Shown here one piece after another: positions 55,080 through 63,911 of a stretch of DNA of 64,000 nt. The notes under the pieces were generated by a model that had not been told where the DNA came from, did not search any database, and was given only the letters and a program-made list of their open reading frames with translations. Source of the stretch: Gracilimonas sp040117685 (GTDB taxonomy: Bacteria; Bacteroidota; Rhodothermia; Balneolales; Balneolaceae); the NCBI RefSeq assembly GCF_040117685.2, contig NZ_JBEDYP020000004.1, forward strand, positions 1 to 64,000, given 5' to 3'. A program made the position numbers and the translations under genes. Numbering within the stretch: position 1 is the first letter of the stretch; each line of letters opens with the position of its first letter.

Positions 55080-56201
55080 ATGAGTTTTAAGAGAGCTTTG
55101 ATCGCAATCTTTATTGGAGGGTTTCTCTTTTGGGGAACCTCCAGTTCCTTTGCACAAGATTACTATTTGTATGTAGCTGCAGAATCTGATGACGAAGTTC
55201 ACCTGGTACATTTCGATGGTGAAACACAAAAGGGTGAAATTGCAGAAACCATACGTGTGGGAACCTGGCCTCAGGAAAACGAAGGGCCGCATGGTCTCAC
55301 TATCTCCCCTGATGGAGAGCACTGGTTTGTAAGCATCGCCCATGGAATACCCTATGGCAAACTCTGGAAGTTCGAAACCCGAACCAACGAGTTTGTAGCA
55401 GAAGTTGAATTGGGCATGTTTCCTGCCAGTATGGACATTTCTACCACCACGGGTTTACTGTATGTGGTGAATTTTAACCTGCATGGAGACATGGAGCCAA
55501 GTACGGTTTCAGTCGTTGAGCCTGAGTCCATGATCCGGCTCTCAGATATAGAAACAGGCATAATGCCTCACGGTTCACGCATTAACAGTTCAGGAACCCG
55601 ACAATACCATGTATCCATGATGACCGATGAGCTGATCGAGATCGATACCGAAGCACTTGAAGTGCAGAGAAAGCTTAAGCTGTCAGGCAAAAAAATGAGT
55701 GGAAAGGTGTCGGCAAGTATGGATCACTCCGGCATGAATCATGGTAACATGATGCACAAACCGGTTGAGAAGCCTACCTGGGCCGACCCTCACCCTACAA
55801 AACCTCTGGTATATGTTGCGGCTAACGGTTCGGACGAGGTTCTGGAAATAAACACTAACAAATGGGAAATAACCAACCGTTGGAAAACCGGAAAAGCACC
55901 ATATAACCTCGAAGTCAGCCATGACGGAAAACTGTTGGTAGCAACCTATAAAGGAGAAGGGGCAACCGGCGTATGGGATTTGAGCTCCGGTAAGGAATTG
56001 GCGAAAATCAAAAACAGCCGGAAAGTTAGCCACGGTGTTGCTATCTCATCTGACAACAATTACGCATTCATCTCGGTTGAAGGAATTGGTGGTGAACCCG
56101 GGTCTGTTGATATCATCAACCTGAAAACCTTGGAGCGTGTTGACGTGGTAGAGACCGGTAAACAAGCCGGGGGCATCATATTCTGGAAACAGGAAAGTTA
56201 G
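55080..56201 (+). CDS. YncE-like beta-propeller with Met/His insertion
   Basis: The 373-residue protein has a signal peptide (about 1-25) and YVTN/YncE-type propeller repeats: HGLTISPDGEHWFVSIAHG, HGSRINSSGTRQYHVSMM, YNLEVSHDGKLLVATY, HGVAISSDNNYAFISVEG. Its unusual part is a Met/His-rich loop at 214-226 (MDHSGMNHGNMMH), the kind of sequence seen in copper-binding tails. The role is unproved; a periplasmic sensor or metal-related enzyme is possible. It follows the Ig/LVIVD gene by 20 bases. Confidence 0.75.
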   Translation: MSFKRALIAIFIGGFLFWGTSSSFAQDYYLYVAAESDDEVHLVHFDGETQKGEIAETIRVGTWPQENEGPHGLTISPDGEHWFVSIAHGIPYGKLWKFETRTNEFVAEVELGMFPASMDISTTTGLLYVVNFNLHGDMEPSTVSVVEPESMIRLSDIETGIMPHGSRINSSGTRQYHVSMMTDELIEIDTEALEVQRKLKLSGKKMSGKVSASMDHSGMNHGNMMHKPVEKPTWADPHPTKPLVYVAANGSDEVLEINTNKWEITNRWKTGKAPYNLEVSHDGKLLVATYKGEGATGVWDLSSGKELAKIKNSRKVSHGVAISSDNNYAFISVEGIGGEPGSVDIINLKTLERVDVVETGKQAGGIIFWKQES

Positions 56202-56227
56202 TTTAGATATCTCTCTTAGAGTTTAAG

Positions 56228-56259
56228 CCCGGCAGCCTCCCACAGTGCCGGGTTTTTTT
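56228..56259 (+). terminator. Rho-independent terminator of the propeller operon
   Basis: CCCGGCA at 56228-56234 pairs with TGCCGGG at 56246-56252 and is followed by seven Ts (56253-56259). It closes the plus-strand unit. The facing minus-strand gene ends at 56258 inside the T-run, so the hairpin may also act, more weakly, from that side. Confidence 0.9.
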
Positions 56260-57001
56260 ATTGCAAAGAAATAGAATGGCTAACGCTTCTGCCCTTTTCA
56301 CCTTCACGATCAATCACTTCTTTGTCTAGAGATTTAACGGTGTAACCCAGCTTTTCAGCCATCCCTATAAGTAACGGTTCCAGGTTTCCTTTCTCCGTAT
56401 TGAACCTGACCAAAGCTTCCTGAGTACGCATATCAATTTTATTGATAGCGCGGCCAAGCATATCAGCACATTTCATAATTTCACCACCTGAGTATATATT
56501 TTGATCTGAGACCGGCGGTGGTGTGAATTTCTTTTTAAAGGTACTCAAAGACCGTATCTCACCTGATTGGGCATCCGGTTGCAGCCACTCAATATTATGT
56601 TCCACATCACGGATGTAGTATGCCAGGTATCGGGGCTTTTCACTCTCAATAAAAAAACTGAATTCTGTAAGCCAAACCTCTTTTACGTTATCCATTTCCA
56701 TATCAAACCAGATACCGCCCCCGGGTAAATTCCACACTATTTTGTCCTCTTTGGATTTTCTCTTGTTCAGTACCAGGGGATAGCCATCCATAAAAGACTC
56801 GGTAATATCTTTAAGGTCAGCCTCGGGTGTAACGGTTAACACCGGATGATCCTCGAGCGGGTCTACAAAATCAGGCGCATCATTTTCGACTTCACATTCT
56901 ATGTCTCCGATGCGCAAGAGTATGCGAATCAACCCATCTTTGATAGGTTCTTTAAAAGCTAAAATATCGTTACTCATGCCTGATTTAAATGGTTTGGGCA
57001 T
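56258..57001 (-). CDS. Conserved-looking hypothetical protein, unrecognised
   Basis: The 247-residue protein has no signal peptide or membrane segment. It contains acidic-hydrophobic segments (DIECEVENDAPDFVDPLEDHPV), KIVWNLPGGGIWFDMEMDNV, FFIESEKPRYLAYYIRDVEHN, and a helical C-terminal part (MKCADMLGRAINKIDMRTQEALVRFN). I do not know a family for it. A second start at 56977 (MSNDILAFKEP) is equally likely, having AGG shortly before it. It converges with the propeller operon and is divergent from the ZIP gene. Confidence 0.6.
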   Translation of the reverse strand: MPKPFKSGMSNDILAFKEPIKDGLIRILLRIGDIECEVENDAPDFVDPLEDHPVLTVTPEADLKDITESFMDGYPLVLNKRKSKEDKIVWNLPGGGIWFDMEMDNVKEVWLTEFSFFIESEKPRYLAYYIRDVEHNIEWLQPDAQSGEIRSLSTFKKKFTPPPVSDQNIYSGGEIMKCADMLGRAINKIDMRTQEALVRFNTEKGNLEPLLIGMAEKLGYTVKSLDKEVIDREGEKGRSVSHSISLQ

Positions 57002-57053
57002 TAAGGTAGTAAAATTATGAATCCTTTAATCTGAAAATTATTTAACATAAATA

Positions 57054-57084
57054 TTAGCCTTAACTAAATTTTTAGTAAGACTAA
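57054..57084 (+). promoter_or_regulatory. DtxR-like boxes before the ZIP transporter gene
   Basis: TTAGCCTTAACTAA lies at 57054-57067 and TTTAGTAAGACTAA, the inverted form, at 57071-57084. The start codon is 30 bases beyond. Both match the palindrome TTAGTCTTGACTAA of the di-heme operon at 8228-8263. A metal-responsive repressor outside the window is the likely binder. A metal transporter downstream supports this. Confidence 0.65.
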
Positions 57085-57114
57085 GCAAATTGTTATATTC
57101 AAAACAAAAAATTT

Positions 57115-57945
57115 ATGGAATTCTTACCAAACTGGTTTTTTGAACTAAATCCTATTGTACAAGCCTTGATGGGCGGTCTGTTTACCTGGGGTGTTACGTC
57201 ACTTGGAGCGGCTATTGTTTTTTTCACCAAAGGTATCAACTACAAATTGTTAGATGGCATGATGGGCTTTGCTGCCGGAGTTATGATTGCTGCAAGTGTA
57301 TGGTCACTAATCATCCCCGGTATTGAACTTGCGGAAGCTCAGGGAATGATTGGATGGGTTCCCGCAGCTATCGGCTTTCTGCTTGGCGGCATCTTCCTTA
57401 GAATTTGTGATGCTTACGTCCCCCACCTGCACATCGGGTTGCCCCGCGACGAAGCTGAAGGGGTGGATACAAAATGGAAACGAGCTACTCTGCTTGTTTT
57501 AGCTATTACACTGCATAACATTCCGGAAGGCTTAGCAATTGGAGTTCTTTTTGGAGCGGCCAGCCTGGGGCTTGATATGGTTGGGGGAGCAACAGTTGCA
57601 GGAGCTATTACTTTGGCTATTGGTATTGGTATTCAAAACTTCCCTGAAGGTATCGCTATTTCCATGCCCCTTCGTCGTGATGGAGTGAGCCGGTTAAAAA
57701 GCTTCAACTATGGTCAGCTCTCGGGAATTGTGGAACCGGTATCTGCCGTAATCGGTGCAGCGGCTGTAATATTTATCACTCCGATCCTGCCCTATGCCCT
57801 GGCATTTGCTGCCGGTGCCATGATCTACGTGGTAGTAGAGGAACTGATTCCTGAAAGTCAACTTCATGGCAATGCAGACCTGGCTACCTTAGGTGTGATG
57901 GTTGGTTTTGTAGTAATGATGGTATTGGATGTAGCACTCGGATAA
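57115..57945 (+). CDS. ZIP-family metal transporter
   Basis: The 276-residue protein has eight membrane segments with the ZIP metal motifs HNIPEGLAIGVLFG (about 141-154, TM4) and NFPEGIAISMPLRRDG (TM5), and VVEELIPESQ near the end. These His/Glu residues make the binuclear metal site. ZIP proteins import Zn, Fe, Mn or related ions along the gradient. The DtxR-like boxes before it suggest iron or manganese control. A terminator follows at 57968. Confidence 0.92.
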   Translation: MEFLPNWFFELNPIVQALMGGLFTWGVTSLGAAIVFFTKGINYKLLDGMMGFAAGVMIAASVWSLIIPGIELAEAQGMIGWVPAAIGFLLGGIFLRICDAYVPHLHIGLPRDEAEGVDTKWKRATLLVLAITLHNIPEGLAIGVLFGAASLGLDMVGGATVAGAITLAIGIGIQNFPEGIAISMPLRRDGVSRLKSFNYGQLSGIVEPVSAVIGAAAVIFITPILPYALAFAAGAMIYVVVEELIPESQLHGNADLATLGVMVGFVVMMVLDVALG

Positions 57946-57967
57946 AATTTTTGCTAAAGTATTTCTG

Positions 57968-58000
57968 AGAGGCATCGATAATAAAGTCGGTGCCTCTTTT
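57968..58000 (+). terminator. Terminator after the ZIP gene
   Basis: AGAGGCA at 57968-57974 pairs with TGCCTCT at 57991-57997, followed by TTTCATTTTT. The loop is 16 bases and the stem seven bases. It lies about 20 bases after the ZIP gene stop. Confidence 0.75.
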
Positions 58001-58115
58001 CATTTTTGGTAAAAATTTCGGGTTTCAGCAGAACTTTGTTTAGAAAGAAGTTCAAAAAATCAACGCGTATTTCGTACCTTTAACATATTATTAATTCTAA
58101 TAAATACGTATTTCC

Positions 58116-59786
58116 TTGAGCGACAATAAGATCATTTTTTCGATGGTTGGGGTAAGCAAAACTTACAAGCCCAATAAAACGGTACTCAAAGACATTTATC
58201 TCTCTTTCTTTTATGGAGCTAAAATTGGTGTTTTGGGATTGAATGGTGCCGGAAAATCCACTTTACTGCGCATTATTGCCGGCGAAGATCAGAACTATCA
58301 AGGCGACATCAGCATCCAGAAAGGAATTTCATTTGGTTACTTGTCTCAGGAGCCCAAGCTCGATCCTTCTAAAACCGTTAAGGAAATTGTTGAAGAAGGT
58401 GTACAGGAAACCATGAATCTGCTTAAGGAATATGAAGAGGTAAATGCTGCCTTCAGCGATCCGGAAGCTGACTTTGAGAAGCTGATTGAAAAACAGTCTA
58501 AACTTCAGGAAAAAATTGATCAGGTTGAAGCCTGGGATATAGATAGTAAACTGGAGCAGGCAATGGACGCCCTTCGGTGCCCTCCGGGTGACACCTCTGT
58601 TGAGGTGCTTTCAGGGGGTGAAGCCCGCCGTGTAGCCCTTTGTCGCTTACTGCTCAGGAAACCGGATGTTTTATTGCTGGATGAGCCGACCAACCACCTT
58701 GATGCAGAATCCGTGGGCTGGTTGGAGCAACATCTTGATCGGTATGAAGGCACTGTGATTGCCGTAACCCACGACCGTTACTTTCTCGACAACGTAGCCG
58801 GCTGGATTCTTGAACTGGATCGCGGCGAAGGAATTCCGTTTGAAGGTAACTATAGCTCGTGGCTGGAACAGAAATCCAAACGGCTGCAACAGGAAGAGAA
58901 GGAAGAATCCAAGCGACAAAAAACGCTTAAGCAAGAGCTGGACTGGATTCGCCAAAATCCAAAAGGTCGCCGCGCCAAAAGTAAAGCCCGTATCAATAAG
59001 TATGAGGAATTGTTATCTGAAGAGCATGAAAAACGGCGGGATGACATGGAGATTTTCATACCGGCCGGCCCGCGACTTGGCGACAAGGTAATTGTGGCCG
59101 ATCAGGTGACAAAAGGCTTTGAAGAACGCCTGCTGATTGAAGACATGAATTTTAAGCTGCCTCCCGGCGGTATTGTAGGGGTAATCGGCCCAAACGGTGC
59201 CGGTAAAACCACCTTGTTTAAAATGATTACCGGACAGGAAGAACCTGATAATGGAAAAATGATAACCGGTGAAACGGTAAAGCTTGGATATATTGACCAG
59301 AAAAGACCTCTGGATCCTTCCAAAACAATTTGGGAAGAAATCTCCGGTGGGCAAGACACCATTAAGCTGGGCAACCGGGAAGTAAATTCACGGGCCTATG
59401 TAGCTCGTTTTAATTTCAGCGGTAGCGATCAGCAAAAGAAAGTAACAGAACTTTCCGGTGGAGAACGTAATCGTGTTCACCTTGCCAAAATGTTGAAAGA
59501 AGGAGCCAATGTTCTGTTACTTGATGAGCCTACTAATGATCTCGATGTTAATACATTACGAGCACTGGAAGAGGCCTTGTTGGAATTTGCGGGCTGTGCG
59601 GTGGTCATATCTCACGATAGATGGTTCCTGGACCGGATTGCAACTCATATATTAGCTTTTGAAGGAAACAGCCAGGTGTACTGGTTTGAAGGAAATTATG
59701 AAGAATACGAAGAGAACCGGAAACAGAGACTTGGTATTACCGATGACCAGCCTCATCGCATTAAATACAAGAAACTAATGCGATAA
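58116..59786 (+). CDS. ettA: ABC-F translation throttle factor EttA
   Basis: The 556-residue soluble ABC-F protein has two ATPase domains. Each has a Walker A (GLNGAGKST, about 42-50; GPNGAGKTT, about 352-360), a signature LSGGE and a Walker B LLLDEPTNHLD or LLLDEPTNDLD. Between them is the arm/linker. EttA binds the ribosomal E site and checks early elongation by ATP state. The start is TTG at 58116, because MSDNKIIFSMVGVSKTY matches the family N-terminus; the first ATG at 58143 would cut it. Its stop overlaps a 9-base stem-loop at 59776-59797. Confidence 0.93.
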   Translation: MSDNKIIFSMVGVSKTYKPNKTVLKDIYLSFFYGAKIGVLGLNGAGKSTLLRIIAGEDQNYQGDISIQKGISFGYLSQEPKLDPSKTVKEIVEEGVQETMNLLKEYEEVNAAFSDPEADFEKLIEKQSKLQEKIDQVEAWDIDSKLEQAMDALRCPPGDTSVEVLSGGEARRVALCRLLLRKPDVLLLDEPTNHLDAESVGWLEQHLDRYEGTVIAVTHDRYFLDNVAGWILELDRGEGIPFEGNYSSWLEQKSKRLQQEEKEESKRQKTLKQELDWIRQNPKGRRAKSKARINKYEELLSEEHEKRRDDMEIFIPAGPRLGDKVIVADQVTKGFEERLLIEDMNFKLPPGGIVGVIGPNGAGKTTLFKMITGQEEPDNGKMITGETVKLGYIDQKRPLDPSKTIWEEISGGQDTIKLGNREVNSRAYVARFNFSGSDQQKKVTELSGGERNRVHLAKMLKEGANVLLLDEPTNDLDVNTLRALEEALLEFAGCAVVISHDRWFLDRIATHILAFEGNSQVYWFEGNYEEYEENRKQRLGITDDQPHRIKYKKLMR

Positions 59787-59797
59787 AAATCGCATTA
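59776..59797 (+). other. Stem-loop over the ettA stop codon
   Basis: TAATGCGAT at 59776-59784 pairs perfectly with ATCGCATTA at 59789-59797 around an AAAA loop, covering the stop codon. A second small dyad, TACCC-ATCA-GGGTA, lies around 59805-59818. There is no clear U-run, so termination is uncertain. Confidence 0.55.
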
Positions 59798-59846
59798 ATT
59801 GCCATACCCATCAGGGTAAGGCATTTTCAATACTAAACTAGTATTT

Positions 59847-61595
59847 ATGGCTACAGAAATTGGTAAAGAACGCTTGGATGTAGATCAGAAAGTTGTCGCC
59901 CTTTTTGCGTTCGGCATTGTCTGTGCTTTATTGCTAATCCTTATCGTCAACATTTCCATTAATACTTCCTCAGGTATCAGAGCTTATGTGGGTGGTGAGG
60001 GAATGTGGACCAAGGCACAAAAAGAATCTGTTATTCACCTCACCAATTATATCCTTACGGAGAACGAAGAAGAATTTGAACACTTCAAAAGTGCACTTCG
60101 CGTAAACTTGGGTGACCGGATAGGGCGAGAAGAATTATTAAAAGATGATTATGATTACCAGACCGTATTTGATGGGTTTTTAGAAGGAAAAATTCACCCT
60201 GATGACATCCCCCACCAAATCAACTTATTCCGGCGTTTTCAGTGGCTGCCCCAGGTCAAAAAAGCTATTGAAGTATGGACAGAAGGTGATGAAAAGATTG
60301 CCAAACTCATTCATTTTGGAGACTCTGTCAGAGTTCAAATGCAAGCATCTGATATTAGTTTAGAACAAAAAACGGAATGGGTTACTCAACTTGAAGAGCT
60401 GGACCAAGAACTCACAGAATTGGAAGTCCGTTTTTCCTCGGAGATGGGCAACCTGGCTCGCCTGGTCAACTCCGTATTACGCTGGAGTGTCATATTCCTG
60501 GGTCTATTGCTTATCGGGATCGGTATTTGGCTGGTCTATCGATTCCTGAACAGCACTAAAATCTGGATGGAAACCCTCAAAGAAAGTGAGGAGCGCTTTA
60601 AGCAAGTGCTTTCCAACTCCAAAGACGTGCTCTATAAAATGAATTTGGATGACAGGGAATACAAATATGTGAGTCCTGCCATTACCTCTATGCTGGGTTA
60701 TACGCCGGATGAGTTTCTTAATGGCGGTATCTCATTCATCTTCTCTAAAATGCATCCTAAAGACCGTGAGCGTTTACAACAAATAGTTGAAAAATACGAT
60801 GATATTGAAGACAACGAATTCCTTCCCTTTGTTGAATTTCGGTTAAAAGACAGCACCGGAGACTGGAAGTGGGTTAGCAATGTAAGAACCCTGGTTCGTA
60901 ATGCAGAAGGCAAACCTGAGGCTATTATTGGCAGCGTAAGAGATATATCAACCCAAAAGAAACAGGACAAACAACTTAAGGAATCACTTAAAGACAAAGA
61001 GATTCTTTTGCAGGAAATCCACCACCGGGTAAAAAATAACCTTGCCATCATTTCCAGCCTGCTGGAACTTCAAAAAGATAATGTAAGCCATGAAGTTGAA
61101 GACATGTTGTCTTCCAGCCAGGCGCGTATTAAATCAATTGCCAAGGTGCATGAGAAACTATACGAGTCTTCTACCCTTTCCAATATTCCCCTCGATTCCT
61201 ATATCCGGGAGCTATCAGAAGAAATAAAAAATGCCTACACCAGTGAAAAGAAAGAAATTGAGATTCAGACGGATGTGGTTCCGTTTGAAATTGATCTCGA
61301 CGATGCCATTCCAATAGGACTAATCTTAAATGAGCTGATCAATAATGCCTTTAAACATGCTTTTAAAGAACGAAATGAAGGTATAATCAAGATTTCTTTG
61401 AAGCAAAGTGGCTCAGGAATGGAATTAATGGTTGCCAATAATGGTGACAGTATTTCCGAGGATTTCGATCCGGAGCAAAGCGAGTCGCTGGGAATGACGC
61501 TTATACAGGTTTTAATCAAAAGGGTAAATGGAGCCCTGACCATCGAAAGCGGAGAATGGACTCGCTTTATAATTCAATTTGAGCTGAACGAGTAG
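59847..61595 (+). CDS. Membrane sensor histidine kinase (HisKA_2) with PAS domain
   Basis: The 582-residue kinase has a membrane segment at about 17-38, a periplasmic sensor of about 165 residues, a second membrane segment (213-233), a PAS domain (about 245-370, VLYKMNLDDREYKYVSPAITSM), and a HisKA_2 domain with the phosphoacceptor His in EIHHRVKNN (392-393). A HATPase domain follows, with NELINNAFKHAF. This type often signals to atypical receivers or DNA-binding partners. No response regulator gene is next to it. Its 3' end overlaps the PH-domain gene on the other strand by 29 bases. Confidence 0.9.
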   Translation: MATEIGKERLDVDQKVVALFAFGIVCALLLILIVNISINTSSGIRAYVGGEGMWTKAQKESVIHLTNYILTENEEEFEHFKSALRVNLGDRIGREELLKDDYDYQTVFDGFLEGKIHPDDIPHQINLFRRFQWLPQVKKAIEVWTEGDEKIAKLIHFGDSVRVQMQASDISLEQKTEWVTQLEELDQELTELEVRFSSEMGNLARLVNSVLRWSVIFLGLLLIGIGIWLVYRFLNSTKIWMETLKESEERFKQVLSNSKDVLYKMNLDDREYKYVSPAITSMLGYTPDEFLNGGISFIFSKMHPKDRERLQQIVEKYDDIEDNEFLPFVEFRLKDSTGDWKWVSNVRTLVRNAEGKPEAIIGSVRDISTQKKQDKQLKESLKDKEILLQEIHHRVKNNLAIISSLLELQKDNVSHEVEDMLSSSQARIKSIAKVHEKLYESSTLSNIPLDSYIRELSEEIKNAYTSEKKEIEIQTDVVPFEIDLDDAIPIGLILNELINNAFKHAFKERNEGIIKISLKQSGSGMELMVANNGDSISEDFDPEQSESLGMTLIQVLIKRVNGALTIESGEWTRFIIQFELNE

Positions 61596-63048
61596 ATTCC
61601 GGCTCTTCTTCCTCAACGGCCTCATTTACCAGCCACTTTAATACCTTAAAGGTATCTGCTAAGCGGATATCTGCGGTTTCGAAATCCAATCCTCCTGCAC
61701 CGGAGGCAGCCGTCACTGTCAGGTTCTGAATGTCTTTATTATCCTGAAATGGATTTTGACTAGTCTCAATATTCTGAATACGGTTTTTCTTTACAATGGC
61801 CGTTGTCCGTGATACTACCCGATAGCGCATTCTCAGGATTTTATCTCCCAAACCGAGGGCTGCATCTTTATATCTCAGCCACCCCAAATACCCCAAAACA
61901 GGAATTACCAGTAACGATAGCCATCCGTATTCCATCAGGTACCAGGCAATCGGTATCAGAGGTAAAACAAAATAATTAGGACGCCGGATGTATCTCCATA
62001 ACGTTTTTCGCGGAGGCCTGATTTGGTATTCCGGTTCTTTATACTCTTCAAGAAACTCTGCCAGAAAAGCACTTATGTTCGAAGATGCGATAAAAGGCAC
62101 AAGAACAATAGACCGTCCTTTTTGAGTTTGATCGAAGCCGGCGCTTTCCACGTAAAGCATTCCATACCCAAAAGGCTGACGAATAATCCCTTCCACAAAC
62201 CGAACGGCCTGAATGCGATCGAATGGCACTGTTATGTGCTTCCTCTCCACCAAGCCACTGGTGATAATGAGTTCTTTGGATGTTTTTTCAAGCTGAAAGT
62301 CTGAATATTTGAAAATTACCCCAATAAACGACAGTGCCCATGACACGACAATAATGGTAACTACGACACCAACAATCAGGGTCACATCGCTATACCCGGG
62401 AAGAGCTTCATACACATATTCAATAGTTTCCTCATTTATAAACTCATCCATCTGGCCCGACACTGCACCGAGAATAGACGCAATCAGACCAAAATTACCG
62501 GACGTAAAGGCTGCAAAAACCAAATCCTTGGTTGACAATTGCCATTGCCCCAGTACCTCTTCTTCAGCCTCATAAATTTCTTCGGCTTCTCCTTCCCCCT
62601 CTTGAGTTGCTGCCCGTTTTTTGCGTAGCTCAGTCCGTAATGCTTCCGCATCTCCTCGTGAAATGGCACTGATGGTAGCCGTTTCGGTACCTCCGCCGGC
62701 CGTTTTAACTTCCACTTTCACCAACCCAAACATACGCTGTAGCAAGCCTTCTGTAATATCAATCACCTGTATGCGATCTTTGGAAAGGTACATATTACTT
62801 TTAACGAGCACCCCTTTCTTGATCTGAAGCTCATCTTCGTGTACCCGATACCTGAACACTACCCAACTCAGCACCCCGCTTACCAACGTTATAGCAATAC
62901 CACCTAGCAGAAAGTAAAGAAAATACCCTTCGGTATTAGAAGTACCGATGAAAAGCAGAATAACAATGGTGACAAAATTCTGTTTTATGCTTTCTATCAC
63001 CCTTGTTACGGCTGCAATGGGATGTTGCCGCTTAAACTCAGACATCAT
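61567..63048 (-). CDS. Bacterial PH-domain membrane protein (YdbT-like)
   Basis: The 493-residue protein has three bPH_2-type domains, seen by repeated YRVHEDELQIKKGVLVKSN, SDFQLEKTSKELIITSGLVERKHITVPFDRIQAVRFVEG and RMRYRVVSRTTAIVKKNRIQNIETSQNPF. Hydrophobic pairs lie between them. YdbT-like proteins occur with a smaller partner, here the next gene, and their function is unclear. It overlaps that gene by 11 bases, so they are co-translated, and overlaps the kinase gene tail-to-tail. Confidence 0.85.
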   Translation of the reverse strand: MMSEFKRQHPIAAVTRVIESIKQNFVTIVILLFIGTSNTEGYFLYFLLGGIAITLVSGVLSWVVFRYRVHEDELQIKKGVLVKSNMYLSKDRIQVIDITEGLLQRMFGLVKVEVKTAGGGTETATISAISRGDAEALRTELRKKRAATQEGEGEAEEIYEAEEEVLGQWQLSTKDLVFAAFTSGNFGLIASILGAVSGQMDEFINEETIEYVYEALPGYSDVTLIVGVVVTIIVVSWALSFIGVIFKYSDFQLEKTSKELIITSGLVERKHITVPFDRIQAVRFVEGIIRQPFGYGMLYVESAGFDQTQKGRSIVLVPFIASSNISAFLAEFLEEYKEPEYQIRPPRKTLWRYIRRPNYFVLPLIPIAWYLMEYGWLSLLVIPVLGYLGWLRYKDAALGLGDKILRMRYRVVSRTTAIVKKNRIQNIETSQNPFQDNKDIQNLTVTAASGAGGLDFETADIRLADTFKVLKWLVNEAVEEEEPESTRSAQIEL

Positions 63049-63547
63049 CTTTCACCTTCCGTACAAGTGTAGAGATCGTGGTGCGGAGCTCGTCAGCTGT
63101 ATCATCGTCAAGCGCCGGAATTTCGTGGGTGGTAGCTGCTGTGGAAATGGTAACCGAAGACAGCCCGAACTTTCGATAAATGGGGCCTTGCTTGGTATCC
63201 ACGTGCTGAACCCGGTTTATGGGAACGAGTGTTCTTTTTTTGATGATAATTCCACGAAGCATATCAACTTCTTTTTCGGACACATCGTATTTCCATCGTT
63301 TCCACCGAATGTTGGGCAGCAACACTCCGGTTAACAAATAAAGGACCAGGGAAGTAAAAAAGATACAACCAAACAAAAGCCAGTCTAAGCCATGGTACCA
63401 TGGCGTGCCGATGCCAAAGTTATGATTTATAGCCAGGGCCAGTTGAATAATTGAAGGGGTAAACCAAAACAATCCGAATAGCAAAGCATTTACGGTCCAG
63501 GCTTTGATAGCATCTTTATGGATTCGGGTAGCGGGCTCTTGATTCAT
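63038..63547 (-). CDS. Bacterial PH-domain membrane protein (YdbS-like)
   Basis: The 169-residue protein has two membrane segments (about 18-38 and 52-74) and one bPH_2 domain (KYDVSEKEVDMLRGIIIKKRTLVPINRVQHVDTKQGPIYRKFGLSSVTI). It is the usual small partner upstream of a YdbT-like protein, and its stop overlaps the start of that gene by 11 bases. The function is unknown; the pair may modify membrane behaviour. Confidence 0.88.
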   Translation of the reverse strand: MNQEPATRIHKDAIKAWTVNALLFGLFWFTPSIIQLALAINHNFGIGTPWYHGLDWLLFGCIFFTSLVLYLLTGVLLPNIRWKRWKYDVSEKEVDMLRGIIIKKRTLVPINRVQHVDTKQGPIYRKFGLSSVTISTAATTHEIPALDDDTADELRTTISTLVRKVKDDV

Positions 63548-63620
63548 GCACTAATCGATTGAAGCGTTAATTTCAGCCAGATAATAAAAAAGATAAATGG
63601 TTAAATGTTCCTGAAAATAA

Positions 63621-63645
63621 AAAAAGCCACACAATGGTGGCTTTT
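63621..63645 (-). terminator. Bidirectional terminator after the histone-like gene
   Basis: AAAAAGCCAC (63621-63630) and GTGGCTTTT (63637-63645) form a stem around a six-base loop. Runs of T follow on either strand, so transcripts from both sides could stop. It lies about 23 bases after the histone-H1-like gene. Confidence 0.85.
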
Positions 63646-63667
63646 CTTTTAAATGTGGTAAAGGAAA

Positions 63668-63844
63668 TTACATCGCGTTTTTCTTCGCTTGAATTTCCTG
63701 ACGGATTTCGTGAGAAAGCTTCTTAAGAGTCATCAGGTGCTTACGGGCACGCGTACCGGCAGCCTTGTTTCCTTTCTCATAAAATTTCTTCATGTCAACT
63801 TGCAGTTCTTCTACTACGTTGCTGATATCGTCCATTCTACTCAT
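63668..63844 (-). CDS. Histone-H1-like nucleoid protein
   Basis: The 58-residue gene begins after a strong AAGGAG site at 63844. Its product is basic, with the KFYEKGNKAAGTRARKHLMT segment, as in Hc1-like proteins of Bacteroidota, and KKLSHEIRQEIQAKK. These short proteins are thought to bind DNA and aid nucleoid packing. An internal start at 63835 (MDDISN) is possible but has no good ribosome site. A terminator follows and an inverted repeat lies in its leader. Confidence 0.85.
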   Translation of the reverse strand: MSRMDDISNVVEELQVDMKKFYEKGNKAAGTRARKHLMTLKKLSHEIRQEIQAKKNAM

Positions 63845-63881
63845 GTGTTGTACTCCTTATAATTTTGTTTCGATTAATTAA

Positions 63882-63911
63882 AGGTGTTTATATGGAACTA
63901 ATTAAACACCT
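63882..63911 (-). promoter_or_regulatory. Leader inverted repeat of the histone-like gene
   Basis: AGGTGTTT at 63882-63889 pairs with AAACACCT at 63904-63911, with AT-rich bases between. It is 38 bases before the start codon. It could be an operator or a leader hairpin; there is nothing else notable in the last about 90 bases of the window. Confidence 0.5.
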
